DNA from: Rhodococcus triatomae
GTDB taxonomy: Bacteria; Actinomycetota; Actinomycetes; Mycobacteriales; Mycobacteriaceae
Length of the DNA: 64,000 bases
Direction of reading: 5' to 3'
Assembly: GCF_014217785.1 (NCBI RefSeq)
Contig: NZ_CP048814.1
Coordinates: 558,001-622,000, forward strand
The notes beneath the pieces were generated by a model, which worked only from the letters and a program-made list of their open reading frames with translations, made no database searches and was not told where the DNA came from. Shown in pieces: positions 16,117-24,761 of this stretch; position 1 is the first letter of the stretch, and the number at the start of each line of letters is the position of its first letter. Made by a program: the position numbers and the translations under genes.

Positions 16117-17619
16117 TCAGTTCATCGTCGGGATGACGAAGTGGTCGGCCTGCTCCTTCGTGCCGGAAGGCCACCGCTGGGTCACCGTCTTCGTCTTGGT
16201 GTAGAAGCGGAAGGAGTCGGGCCCGTGCTGGTTGAGGTCACCGAATCCGGACCGCTTCCAGCCACCGAACGTGTGGTACGCGATGGGAACGGGGATCGGC
16301 ACGTTGACGCCCACCATGCCCACGTTCACCCGGTTCGTGAAGTCGCGGGCCGTGTCTCCGTCGCGAGTGAAGATCGCGACGCCGTTGCCGTACTCGTGGT
16401 CGGTGGGCAGGCGCAGCGCCTCCTCGTAGTCCGCGGCACGCGCCACCAACAGCACGGGCCCGAAGATCTCTTCCTTGTAGATCCGCATGTCGGTGGTGAC
16501 CTGGTCGAACAGGGTGGCCCCGGCGAAGAACCCGTTCTCGTGGCCGGCCAGGGTGAATCCGCGGCCGTCGACCACGGCCTCGGCGCCCTCCTCGATGCCG
16601 ATCCGCACGTAGTCGTTCACCCGGTCCAGCGCGTCCCGCCCGACCAGCGGGCCGAAGTCGGCACCCTCGTCGTCGCTGCGCCCGATCGTCAGGTCGGCGA
16701 CCCGCTCGGCCAGCTTGGCGACGAGCGCGTCCGCCGTCTCCTGCCCCACCGGCACCGCGACGGAGATCGCCATGCACCGCTCACCCGCGGAGCCGTACCC
16801 GGCACCGATCAGCGCGTCGGCGACCTCGTCGAGGTCTGCGTCCGGCATCACGATCGCGTGGTTCTTCGCACCACCGAAGCACTGTGCCCGCTTGCCCTGC
16901 GCGGCAGCGGTCTCGTAGATGTACTGGGCGATCGGGGTGGACCCGACGAAGCCGACGGCCTTGATCCTGTCGTCGGTGAGCAGCGCGTCGACGACCTCCT
17001 TGTCGCCGTTGACGACGTTGAACACCCCGGCGGGGAGTCCCGCCTCGAGGAACAGTTCCGCGAGCCGCAGCGGCACCGACGGATCCCGCTCGGAGGGCTT
17101 GAGGACGAACGCGTTGCCACAGGCCAGCGCCGGACCCGCCTTCCACAGCGGAATCATCGCCGGGAAGTTGAACGGGGTGATACCGGCGACGACGCCGAGC
17201 GGCTGGCGCATCGAGTACACGTCGATCCCGGTGCCCGCGCTCTCGGTGTACTCCCCCTTGAGCAGGTGCGGGGCCCCGACGGCGAACTCGATGACCTCGA
17301 GTCCGCGTTGGATGTCACCCTTGGCGTCGGCGATCGTCTTGCCGTGCTCGGCGGAGAGCAGCCGCGCGAGTGAGTCCATCTCGGCCTGCGCGAGCTGCAG
17401 GAACTTCATGAGCACGCGAGCCCGCCTCTGCGGATTGAACGCGGCCCACTCGCGCTGCGCGTCCGCCGCGTTCGCGATCACCGCATCCACCTCGGCGGCG
17501 CTCGCCAGCGGCACGCGGGACTGCACCTCGCCGGTGTTGGGGTCGTAGACGTCGGCGAATCGTCCCGATGTGCCCGGCAGCCGCTTGCCTCCGACGAAAT
17601 GCGTGAGCTCCTGAACCAT
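16117..17619 (-). CDS. mmsA: Methylmalonate-semialdehyde dehydrogenase (CoA-acylating)
   Basis: 500 residues. Converts methylmalonate semialdehyde to propionyl-CoA with NAD and CoA, the last step of valine degradation. Seen: GITPFNFPAMIPLWKAGPAL, GFVGSTPIAQYI, and catalytic Cys in GSAGERCMAISVAV (residue about 285). AAGGAG lies 11 nt before ATG 17619; a GTG nine bases upstream (17628) is only 2 nt from that site and is less likely. First gene of the operon mmsA-acd-hydrolase-mmsB-echA, divergent from the gene at 17865. Confidence 0.94.
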   Translation of the reverse strand: MVQELTHFVGGKRLPGTSGRFADVYDPNTGEVQSRVPLASAAEVDAVIANAADAQREWAAFNPQRRARVLMKFLQLAQAEMDSLARLLSAEHGKTIADAKGDIQRGLEVIEFAVGAPHLLKGEYTESAGTGIDVYSMRQPLGVVAGITPFNFPAMIPLWKAGPALACGNAFVLKPSERDPSVPLRLAELFLEAGLPAGVFNVVNGDKEVVDALLTDDRIKAVGFVGSTPIAQYIYETAAAQGKRAQCFGGAKNHAIVMPDADLDEVADALIGAGYGSAGERCMAISVAVPVGQETADALVAKLAERVADLTIGRSDDEGADFGPLVGRDALDRVNDYVRIGIEEGAEAVVDGRGFTLAGHENGFFAGATLFDQVTTDMRIYKEEIFGPVLLVARAADYEEALRLPTDHEYGNGVAIFTRDGDTARDFTNRVNVGMVGVNVPIPVPIAYHTFGGWKRSGFGDLNQHGPDSFRFYTKTKTVTQRWPSGTKEQADHFVIPTMN

Positions 17620-17864
17620 GATGCGCACCGCTCCTTGTTCCTGAATTACTGCCCCGGGGTGGCCGACCGCGACGGCGGCCCTCGGCGAATGTGACCCGAA
17701 TTACCTCGCTCATCCTATAGTTGGATGTCCATGTATGTCTACTCTCCCCGCCCGATCCGGCCTACATTGGAAGGAGCCTGCGGACGACGTCGCCGGGGCG
17801 GCCGACTCCGATGCGGTCCGCGGCCGTCGTACCCGCGCGCTCGGCGGGCCGGAAGGATTCACCG
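17620..17864. promoter_or_regulatory. Divergent control region of the valine operon
   Basis: About 245 bp between mmsA and the divergent gene. It contains TATAGT (17715-17720), usable as a -10, directly followed by the 10-bp inverted repeat TGGATGTCCA (17722-17731), a possible operator. I do not recognise the regulator. Confidence 0.3.
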
Positions 17865-18503
17865 ATGACGGACCATCTCGACCTCGAACGAGCAGACCTG
17901 CGTTCCCGAGCCCCGACCGAGGCCGCCATGGTCGACCTCGGCCCCGCCGCCCGTCGTACCGCCTGCCTCGTCGCCGGCATCGGCGACGCTCAACTCGCCG
18001 CCCCGACTCCGTGCTCCGAGTTCACTCTCGGGGAACTCCTCCGTCATGTCGGGGAGATGGCCACCACCTTCACCGCCGCAGCCCGCAAGCGACGTGATGC
18101 CTCACCCGTGCGCGAGGGCGACGACGACACGGCGTCCGCGAAGGCCCTCCGAGAACGGGTGCGTGCCGACGTACTCGGCCTCGCCCTGGCCTGGCGTACA
18201 CCGACGGCATGGACCGGTGAGACGACGGCCGCCGGCACGCGGCTGGATTCCGCGACGGCAGGGCTGATCGCACTGGACGAACTGGTCGTGCACGGATGGG
18301 ACATCGCCCGCGCCAGCGGTCAGGGTTTCGACTGCGATCCCCACTCCGTCCGCTTCGCCACCTCGTTCTTCGCCCGACTTCCGGAGCCTATGCGGCACGG
18401 CCGCTTCGGTCCGCCCGTCGACCCACCGGCGCACGCCACCGAGCTCGAACGGCTGATCGCGCTCTCAGGCCGGGACCCGGTGTGGGCCCCGACCGTCACC
18501 TGA
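17865..18503 (+). CDS. TIGR03086-type DinB/mycothiol-dependent metal-binding protein
   Basis: 212 residues. The pattern CSEFTLGELLRHVGEMATTF near residue 50 and the later ALDELVVHGWDIARA (His) are the metal-ligand positions of the mycothiol-dependent maleylpyruvate isomerase N-terminal fold. These proteins use mycothiol or act as thiol transferases; most are uncharacterised. ATG 17865 is chosen for GGAAGGA 8 nt upstream. A longer in-frame start at 17721 would cover the control region. Its 3' end overlaps the SWIM gene tail by 8 bp (convergent). Confidence 0.8.
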   Translation: MTDHLDLERADLRSRAPTEAAMVDLGPAARRTACLVAGIGDAQLAAPTPCSEFTLGELLRHVGEMATTFTAAARKRRDASPVREGDDDTASAKALRERVRADVLGLALAWRTPTAWTGETTAAGTRLDSATAGLIALDELVVHGWDIARASGQGFDCDPHSVRFATSFFARLPEPMRHGRFGPPVDPPAHATELERLIALSGRDPVWAPTVT

Positions 18504-19266
18504 GCCTGCGGTACAGGTCGGCCAGTTCGGCGATCGTCCGCTCGACCTCCCGACCGTCCGGGTCGACCGTCCTCAGCGCTCCCCGCAGCAGCAGGGGATC
18601 GAGGTCCTCGATCGCCGCCGAGAACTCCACCCCGGGCAGTCGGGGCAGCCGGGTGCTCTCGCCGTACCAGTCCTCGTCGCTTCCCGGGCCGCCTCCCCCG
18701 ACCGCGTCCATCAACGCGTCGAGGCGCACACCCCGCAGGGTGAGCACCAGGAGCGGATCGATGTCGATACGCTCGGCCGCGAGATAGACGATCGCCGCGG
18801 CGTGCTTGCACGGCCACCCGTCGTCCGGGCAGGTGCAGTCGAAGTCGAAGGCCGCGGCACCGTCCGGCAGGAGCAACGGCGCCAGGTTCTCCGGGACCGT
18901 GCCACCGGCCAACGTCGCCAGAGCTCCCGGCTGTCGACGCACCGTCGCGGACAACTCCTCGATCTCGTCGGTGGTGAGCGGGCGCACCGACACCGACGCC
19001 GTGAACGGCTGGATCTGGCTGCCTTGCACTTCCGCGCGAATCAGTCCCGGCGTGATGTCGAGGGCCACGACCTGTCCGCTGCGGGCATAGGTGCGTCCCC
19101 TCGACAACCTGCCGGCGTCACCGACCGCCTCCACGGCGTCGACGAAGGCGCGCCCCCACCAGTTCCGGGCGAACGCGCCACGCCGAGAACGGGCTTCGAC
19201 ACCGCCGACGACCGGACGTCGACGGCCGTAGTCGCGGAAGCTCCCGCGCGGGTCACGCTCGCTCAC
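18496..19266 (-). CDS. SWIM zinc-finger protein, partner of the SNF2 helicase
   Basis: 256 residues. The SWIM motif is plain: CTCPDDGWPCKHAAAIVYL (CxC...CxH) near residue 145. The N-terminal FARNWWGRAFVDAVE is common to helicase-associated SWIM proteins. It overlaps the SNF2 helicase gene by 4 nt (19263-19266), so the two are made together. Known gene pairs of this type are conserved in mycobacteria; the function is presumed chromatin/DNA remodelling or repair, not established. The C-terminal part is variable. Confidence 0.88.
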   Translation of the reverse strand: MSERDPRGSFRDYGRRRPVVGGVEARSRRGAFARNWWGRAFVDAVEAVGDAGRLSRGRTYARSGQVVALDITPGLIRAEVQGSQIQPFTASVSVRPLTTDEIEELSATVRRQPGALATLAGGTVPENLAPLLLPDGAAAFDFDCTCPDDGWPCKHAAAIVYLAAERIDIDPLLVLTLRGVRLDALMDAVGGGGPGSDEDWYGESTRLPRLPGVEFSAAIEDLDPLLLRGALRTVDPDGREVERTIAELADLYRRLR

Positions 19267-22064
19267 TCGCCCACCGCCTCGTCGCCGAGCCGCAGCAACT
19301 CGCCGAGTTCGTCGGTGCTCATCTCCGTCACCCAGTTCTCTCCGGTGCCCACCGCGAGATCGGCCAGCTCACGCTTGTTCGCGATCATCGTGTCTATCCG
19401 CTCCTCGAGCGTGCCGACGCACACGAGCTTGCGGACCTGCACGTCGCGACGCTGCCCGATCCGGAATGCCCGATCGGTCGCCTGGTTCTCCACCGCGGGA
19501 TTCCACCACCGGTCCAGGTGCACGACGTGATTGGCCGCGGTGAGGTTGAGCCCCGTTCCCCCCGCCTTGAGGGACAGCACCATGATCGGCGGCCCCTCCT
19601 CCGACTGGAACCGCTCCACCATCCGGTCCCGCCTGCTCTTGCTCACCCCGCCGTGCAGGAAGGGCACGTCGGAACCGAAGCGCTGCACCAGATACGGCAC
19701 CGCGAGGTCGCCGAACTCGCGGAACTGTGTGAAGAGCAGGACCTTCTCCCCTTCCGCGAGAACGGAATCCACGATGTCCTCGACCAGACCCAGCTTGCCG
19801 GAACGGTGATGACCACGTCGCAACACGCCGGATCCGTCGTGCAGGAAATGCGCCGGATGGTTGCACACCTGCTTGAGCTTCGTCAGCGCCGCCAGCACCG
19901 CACCCTTGCGGGAGATCCCGGACTCACCCTTGATCTCGGTGAGCATCTCGTCCACGACGGCGCGGTACAGCGCGGCCTGCTCGGCGGTGAGGTTCGCCCG
20001 CACCGTCATCTCCAGTTTCTCCGGCAGATCGGCGATGACGTCGGGATCCGTCTTGACCCGGCGCAGCACGAACGGCGCCGTGACGGTACGGAGCCGGGAC
20101 ACCGCCTGCGCATCCTGCTCGCGCTCGATCGGTATCGCGAATCGCTTGCGGAACAGCGACGCCGATCCGAGGATGCCTCGATTGGCGAAGTCGAGAATCG
20201 ACCGCAACTCGTCCAGCCGATTCTCCACGGGAGTACCGGTGAGCGCGATCCGGTGCTGGGCGGGTACCGCCCGCGCCGCGCGCGCCTGGGAGGTGGCCGG
20301 GTTCTTGATGTGCTGCGCCTCGTCGAGGACGATCCGGCGCCACTCGAGTTCCTTCAGCTCCGCGACGTCGCGGGCCAGCAGGGCGTAGGTGGTGACCACC
20401 AGGTCCGATCCGGCGACCGCCTCGGCGAGCGCCGGACCCCGCAGCCGGTCGGGGCCGTGATGCACGAGCACCCGAAGCGAGGGCACGAACCTCTCGGCCT
20501 CCCGTTGCCAGTTGCCGACCACCGACATCGGGGACACCAACAGCGTCGGGAGCGGGTGGTTCTCGTGCGCCAGAAGTGCCAGAACCTGCAAGGTCTTGCC
20601 CAGTCCCATGTCGTCGGCGAGGACTGCACCCAAGCCGGCCCGGCTCATGAACGCCAACCAGTCGACGCCCCGTTGCTGGTACGGGCGGAGCGTGGCGTGC
20701 ACCGTGGCGGGCAGGGCCACCGGCTCCGGCGCGGCATGCACGTCGAGGAGGGTCCGGGCCCACCCGGTGGCGGTGATCTCGTCGACGGGCAACTCCCGGG
20801 CGTCGTCGGCGATCAGGTCCTTCATCAGATCGACGACGGCGCGGTCCCCGCTGGCGTGACGGTCCGCGACATAGCGCGCCGCCCGCGCGAGCGCCCGGCT
20901 GTCCGCCTGGACCCATTGTCCGCGGAGCCGCACCAGGTCGCTCTTGGATTCGACCAGCCGGGCCAGTTCCTCCGGAGTGAGAACCAGGTTGCCGAGCGCC
21001 AATTCCCAACGGAAGTCGACCAACTGGTCCTTGCCCACTGCCCGATTCTCGGCGGTGGCCGCGGTCGCCGGCGCCACCCGCAACCGCAGCGACGGCGTCA
21101 CGACGCTCCACTCCCGTGGCAGCAACACGCCGATCCCCCGCTCCTTCAGCGCGTGCGCCCCGTGCGCCACCAGGTCGGTCACGACGGGCAGCGGCAGCAG
21201 GAGATCGAGGCTGTCGGGGTCGGACGGCACGTCGCGCAGCCGGGGGTACGCGGCGACCGCCTCGGCGAGCTTCCGGACACCGAGTTGCAGCCGCTGCGGT
21301 TCACTGCGGTGCAACGCCACCGGTTCCGGGGCTTCTCCCTCCGGTCGCAGACATACCTGGAGCCGCCACAACGTCTCCCCGGGATCGGCCCCCTCCACGA
21401 CGGCGTCCTCCGGTTCGAGCAGCCGCAGCACGAGCTCCGGCTCGTCGACCGTCAGGCTTGCCCGCCACGCGTCGAGCCCGGCGGCGAGCTTCGCGTGCCC
21501 CTGCTCCAGCGACTCACCCGCCACCAGAGCCTCCGTGAACGGCCCCTCCACGTCGGCGAAGCCGACGATCCGACGGACCACCGGGTCGGTGATCTCCGCG
21601 GTGAAGTGTTCGAGCACCTCGCGAGCGGTGGCGTCCCGCCGCTGGACCGGAGGCATGGCGACCGCCAGTTCCGTGAGCCACGCCCGCTGCCGCTCCCCAC
21701 CGACCAACCGCCACCGCGGCCACCACTGCCCCTCGACACGATGCAGTTCCGGGACGACGCGGCCGGCCCTCGCCCACCGGTCGATACCGCGGGTGACGTG
21801 CGCCAGATACCGGAGGTCCCCGGCCACTCGGTGATCGCGCGGCGGCAGCGACAACAGGAACCCGGCGGCGGTGCGCGGATCCATCGCCGTCGCCGGCTGT
21901 GAGACCGTCCCCGCACCCTCCGGGACGGGGACGGGAACCCGATGCCGGAACTTCCGCCCGAGAACACGGTCCACGGGGTCGGTGGATCCGTCCGGAACGG
22001 GTACCGAGGAATCGTCCACCCACAGCATGAGCCCCGATTCCGAGGTCCAGAGGCCGTGCAGCAT
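19263..22064 (-). CDS. SNF2-family DEAD-like helicase (HelZ-like)
   Basis: 933 residues. ATP-driven DNA translocase. The N-terminal half (to about 460) carries the bacterial SNF2 accessory region; the motor shows ADDMGLGKTLQVLALLA (motif I), LDEAQHIKN (II), LTGTPVENRLDEL (III), LLFTQFREFGDL (IV), KAGGTGLNLTAANHV (V) and DRAFRIGQRRDVQ (VI). Similar to mycobacterial Rv2101 in layout. ATG 22064 gives a start MLHGLWTS typical of the family; a TTG at 22076 is the alternative, and no strong ribosome-binding site settles it. Followed by the SWIM gene with a 4-nt overlap. Confidence 0.92.
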   Translation of the reverse strand: MLHGLWTSESGLMLWVDDSSVPVPDGSTDPVDRVLGRKFRHRVPVPVPEGAGTVSQPATAMDPRTAAGFLLSLPPRDHRVAGDLRYLAHVTRGIDRWARAGRVVPELHRVEGQWWPRWRLVGGERQRAWLTELAVAMPPVQRRDATAREVLEHFTAEITDPVVRRIVGFADVEGPFTEALVAGESLEQGHAKLAAGLDAWRASLTVDEPELVLRLLEPEDAVVEGADPGETLWRLQVCLRPEGEAPEPVALHRSEPQRLQLGVRKLAEAVAAYPRLRDVPSDPDSLDLLLPLPVVTDLVAHGAHALKERGIGVLLPREWSVVTPSLRLRVAPATAATAENRAVGKDQLVDFRWELALGNLVLTPEELARLVESKSDLVRLRGQWVQADSRALARAARYVADRHASGDRAVVDLMKDLIADDARELPVDEITATGWARTLLDVHAAPEPVALPATVHATLRPYQQRGVDWLAFMSRAGLGAVLADDMGLGKTLQVLALLAHENHPLPTLLVSPMSVVGNWQREAERFVPSLRVLVHHGPDRLRGPALAEAVAGSDLVVTTYALLARDVAELKELEWRRIVLDEAQHIKNPATSQARAARAVPAQHRIALTGTPVENRLDELRSILDFANRGILGSASLFRKRFAIPIEREQDAQAVSRLRTVTAPFVLRRVKTDPDVIADLPEKLEMTVRANLTAEQAALYRAVVDEMLTEIKGESGISRKGAVLAALTKLKQVCNHPAHFLHDGSGVLRRGHHRSGKLGLVEDIVDSVLAEGEKVLLFTQFREFGDLAVPYLVQRFGSDVPFLHGGVSKSRRDRMVERFQSEEGPPIMVLSLKAGGTGLNLTAANHVVHLDRWWNPAVENQATDRAFRIGQRRDVQVRKLVCVGTLEERIDTMIANKRELADLAVGTGENWVTEMSTDELGELLRLGDEAVGE

Positions 22065-22139
22065 GCCCCTATCCAATCAGTACGAACCGACAACACCGCA
22101 TCCGACCGAAGTGCCTCTCCCGGGCTCGGCCGGTCGGGT

Positions 22140-22799
22140 TCACAGTTCGGGCCAGTGACGTTCGAGTCCGGTGAGGATGAAGTCGATCTTCGTGTCGACG
22201 GCGCCCCTGTCGGTCCAGGAATCCTGCGGTTCCATCACGACGTCGGCGTCACCGATCGCCGCGCGAACCCGGTCGAGGCCGGACGTGCCGTCCTCGTCGA
22301 CGGACCGCATCGATTCGACGCTCAGGTGGGAGGCGAAGACCGAGTCGCCGATGAAGTCCAGAGCGAACATCGCCTGCCGGGTGGATTTCCCCTGTGCCTT
22401 CAGGTTCGCGGCATACGCGGCGAACACGTACTCGATCCTGGTGAATGCGGACGGGTAGGCGTACACGAGCCCGCTCAACCCCGGGAAGTCCTCGCACACA
22501 CGCCAGCACTCGTCCGCCCAGAGGCTCAGCGTCTCGCGCCAGGACATGCCGGGCTCCGGCATCCGCAGGGTCGCACCGGCGGCGTCGAGGCAGGCGACCA
22601 CCAGATCGTCGCGGGAGGGGAAGAGCCGGTAGATCGCCGCCGGGACCACCCCGAGCCGATCCGCGACCGCCGACAGGCGGAACCGGTCGATCCCTTCGGC
22701 GATCGCCGCGGCCACCACGTCCTCGCGGGTGAAGGCGGGCTTGCGCCCGACCTTCTTGGCACCCGGGATTCTGCGCGTGGCACGCGGCGACACATTCAC
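22140..22799 (-). CDS. TetR-family transcriptional regulator
   Basis: 219 residues. N-terminal helix-turn-helix: FTREDVVAAAIAEGIDRFRLS, AVADRLGVVPAAIYRLFPSR (residues about 24-65), then a variable ligand domain with a TetR_C-like end. Codirectional with the ABC pair, 78 bp downstream of it, so it might be cotranscribed and regulate the transporter; it could equally have its own promoter. Ligand unknown. Confidence 0.85.
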   Translation of the reverse strand: MNVSPRATRRIPGAKKVGRKPAFTREDVVAAAIAEGIDRFRLSAVADRLGVVPAAIYRLFPSRDDLVVACLDAAGATLRMPEPGMSWRETLSLWADECWRVCEDFPGLSGLVYAYPSAFTRIEYVFAAYAANLKAQGKSTRQAMFALDFIGDSVFASHLSVESMRSVDEDGTSGLDRVRAAIGDADVVMEPQDSWTDRGAVDTKIDFILTGLERHWPEL

Positions 22800-22877
22800 G
22801 TATTCAGATTAGTGATATCCCGCCGGGCCGCCCACATCCCTGCGGCGATCCGGAGCGGGAACACACTCCTCGCTCCG

Positions 22878-24761
22878 CTACCCGGTCAGCTGCCAGCCCT
22901 GTGCGCTGCGCAACCGCTCCCAGAACCGCCGATAGGTCCCGCTCCGCGACGCCCCGGCCGCGTCGTCGGCGCCGACCGTCGACAACAGCTCCTCGTGCGT
23001 GCCCTGCGCCTCGACGCCGCCACGGTCGTCCAGCGCGATGATCCGGTCCGCCGCGACGATGGTGTCGAGCCGATGCGCGATGATCAGAACGGTCGCCTGC
23101 TCGCGGAGCTTCTCGATCGCGGCGACGATGTTCGCCTCGTTCTCGACGTCCAGCGCCGAGGTGGCCTCGTCGAACAGCACGATCGGAGCCTGCTTGAGCA
23201 GCGCACGAGCGATCGCGACGCGCTGACGCTCACCACCGGACAGCGCACGTCCTCCCTCGCCGACCCGGGTGTCCCAGCCGTCGGGCAGCCGTCGAGCGAT
23301 CTCGGAGACACCGGCGAGGTCGGCGGCGGCTCGGATCTCGCCCTCGGTAGCCCCGGCCCTGCCGATCGCGATGTTGGCCGCGAGGGTGTCGTCGAACAGA
23401 TAGACGTCCTGGAAGACCATCGACAGTTGCGCCATCAGTTGCTCGCCGGTCTGCTCGGTGACCGGCACTCCACCCACCTTCACGGTCCCGGAGTCGACGT
23501 CGTGGAACCGGCTGATCAGCCGGGCGATCGTGGTCTTGCCGCTCCCGGAGGGGCCGACCAGCGCCACCATCGACCTGGACGGCACCGAGAGGGAGACACC
23601 CTTCAGCACCGGTTCCGTGCCCTCGGCGTAGCCGAAGGTCACGTTCTCGAGCTCGATGGTTCCGGGTGCGGTGAGTTCGGCGGGAGTAGCGGGCTCGGGC
23701 AGTGCCTCCGCCGTGAGGACGTCGTCCAGGGCGTCGAGTAGTGGGCGCCTCGACTCGAGAGCCATCGCGCTCTCGGTGATGGCCGAGAGGATCGAGGTGA
23801 ATCGCAGCGCCAGACCGATGAAAGCCAGGGCCGGAATCGGTTCGAGCGTGCCGGAAACCGCCAGCGAACCGGTGACGACGATCAGCACGACGACCACCCC
23901 CTGCGTGGCCATGCCGCTGAGCATCATGCCGACGGTCTCGACCCAGTGGGCACGCATCTTGGCGGACCGGGTGCGATCGAGAGCGTCCGTGAGCGGCGGG
24001 AAGTCGTCGGATCGGCCACACGAGCGCAGCGCTCCCTGGCATTGCGCATACTCGACGATCCGGTTCGACAGAATCACCTCCTCCGGTTCGTGAACGGCTC
24101 GTCCTCGGCGCATCAGAGCCGTCGCCGCCAGCGTGATGACGACGAACACCGGCACCGCGACGGTGAGGATCAGGCCGAGTAGCGGGTCCCAGAACCATGC
24201 CGCGACGACCACCACCAGACCCGAGGCGGTGCGGGCCACGAGCGGTCCGATCATGTGCGCGAAGATCTCCCCGGCCGACATCAGCTCGGTCGAGACCATC
24301 CGGGACAGGCGTCCTGCGATCGGTCGCCCGAACCAGCCGAGCGGCTGCTTGGAGACCTGGTCACCGACGAGCCGGTGAATGCTGTGGAGGAAGTCCAGTG
24401 CCACCGCGTAGGTCTTCCGGCTCTGCAGGTAGTTGAGGCCGAAACTCGCAGACGCCAGGACCGCGAACACCGTGAGCCAGCCACCGACTCGCATCCCCCA
24501 CACCGGTTCGCCGGAGGACAGTGAACTGATCGCCGGAAGCATCGCCGCCAACGCCAGGCCTTCGGTGAGCCCGGAGACCGCGGCCACCGCGAGAGCGGGG
24601 CGCATCGCCTCGGGCCGCGAGACCATCCTGCGCATCCGCGGGACGATGTCGAGCAGCGGCAGACTCGCCCGGCCGGACCGGACCTTGTCGCTCGGGGGCA
24701 TCTCACTCCGGGAATTCTCACTGCGGGAATTCTCACTGCGGGAGTTCTCACTGCGGGACAT
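22878..24761 (-). CDS. ABC exporter-type half-transporter (IrtB/YbtQ-like), second subunit
   Basis: 627 residues: type-IV exporter-fold membrane domain (residues about 50-340, six helices) then an ATPase with VGPSGSGKTTIARL (Walker A), LSGGERQRVAIARALL (signature), VLFDEATSALD (Walker B) and AHRLDTI. ATG 24761 has AGGAGG 6 nt upstream and shares one base with the first subunit's stop. The N-terminus carries an unusual SRSEN repeat. With its partner and the iron box, it best fits a siderophore-related transporter such as IrtAB (uptake) or a siderophore exporter; drug export cannot be excluded. Confidence 0.88.
   Translation of the reverse strand: MSRSENSRSENSRSENSRSEMPPSDKVRSGRASLPLLDIVPRMRRMVSRPEAMRPALAVAAVSGLTEGLALAAMLPAISSLSSGEPVWGMRVGGWLTVFAVLASASFGLNYLQSRKTYAVALDFLHSIHRLVGDQVSKQPLGWFGRPIAGRLSRMVSTELMSAGEIFAHMIGPLVARTASGLVVVVAAWFWDPLLGLILTVAVPVFVVITLAATALMRRGRAVHEPEEVILSNRIVEYAQCQGALRSCGRSDDFPPLTDALDRTRSAKMRAHWVETVGMMLSGMATQGVVVVLIVVTGSLAVSGTLEPIPALAFIGLALRFTSILSAITESAMALESRRPLLDALDDVLTAEALPEPATPAELTAPGTIELENVTFGYAEGTEPVLKGVSLSVPSRSMVALVGPSGSGKTTIARLISRFHDVDSGTVKVGGVPVTEQTGEQLMAQLSMVFQDVYLFDDTLAANIAIGRAGATEGEIRAAADLAGVSEIARRLPDGWDTRVGEGGRALSGGERQRVAIARALLKQAPIVLFDEATSALDVENEANIVAAIEKLREQATVLIIAHRLDTIVAADRIIALDDRGGVEAQGTHEELLSTVGADDAAGASRSGTYRRFWERLRSAQGWQLTG
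24701..24760 (-). repeat. Four 15-bp tandem repeats at the start of the second ABC gene
   Basis: Units 24701-24715, 24716-24730, 24731-24745 and 24746-24760; the middle two differ by one base. On the coding strand they encode SRSE-N repeats immediately after the ATG. The unit is a multiple of three, so copy number can change without breaking the frame. Confidence 0.9.

Noticed and set aside
19518..21902. 794-codon plus-strand open frame opposite the SNF2 helicase
   Set aside because: Antisense shadow; the minus strand has all helicase motifs.
24701..24760. CRISPR-like array
   Set aside because: 15-bp units without spacers, inside a coding sequence.
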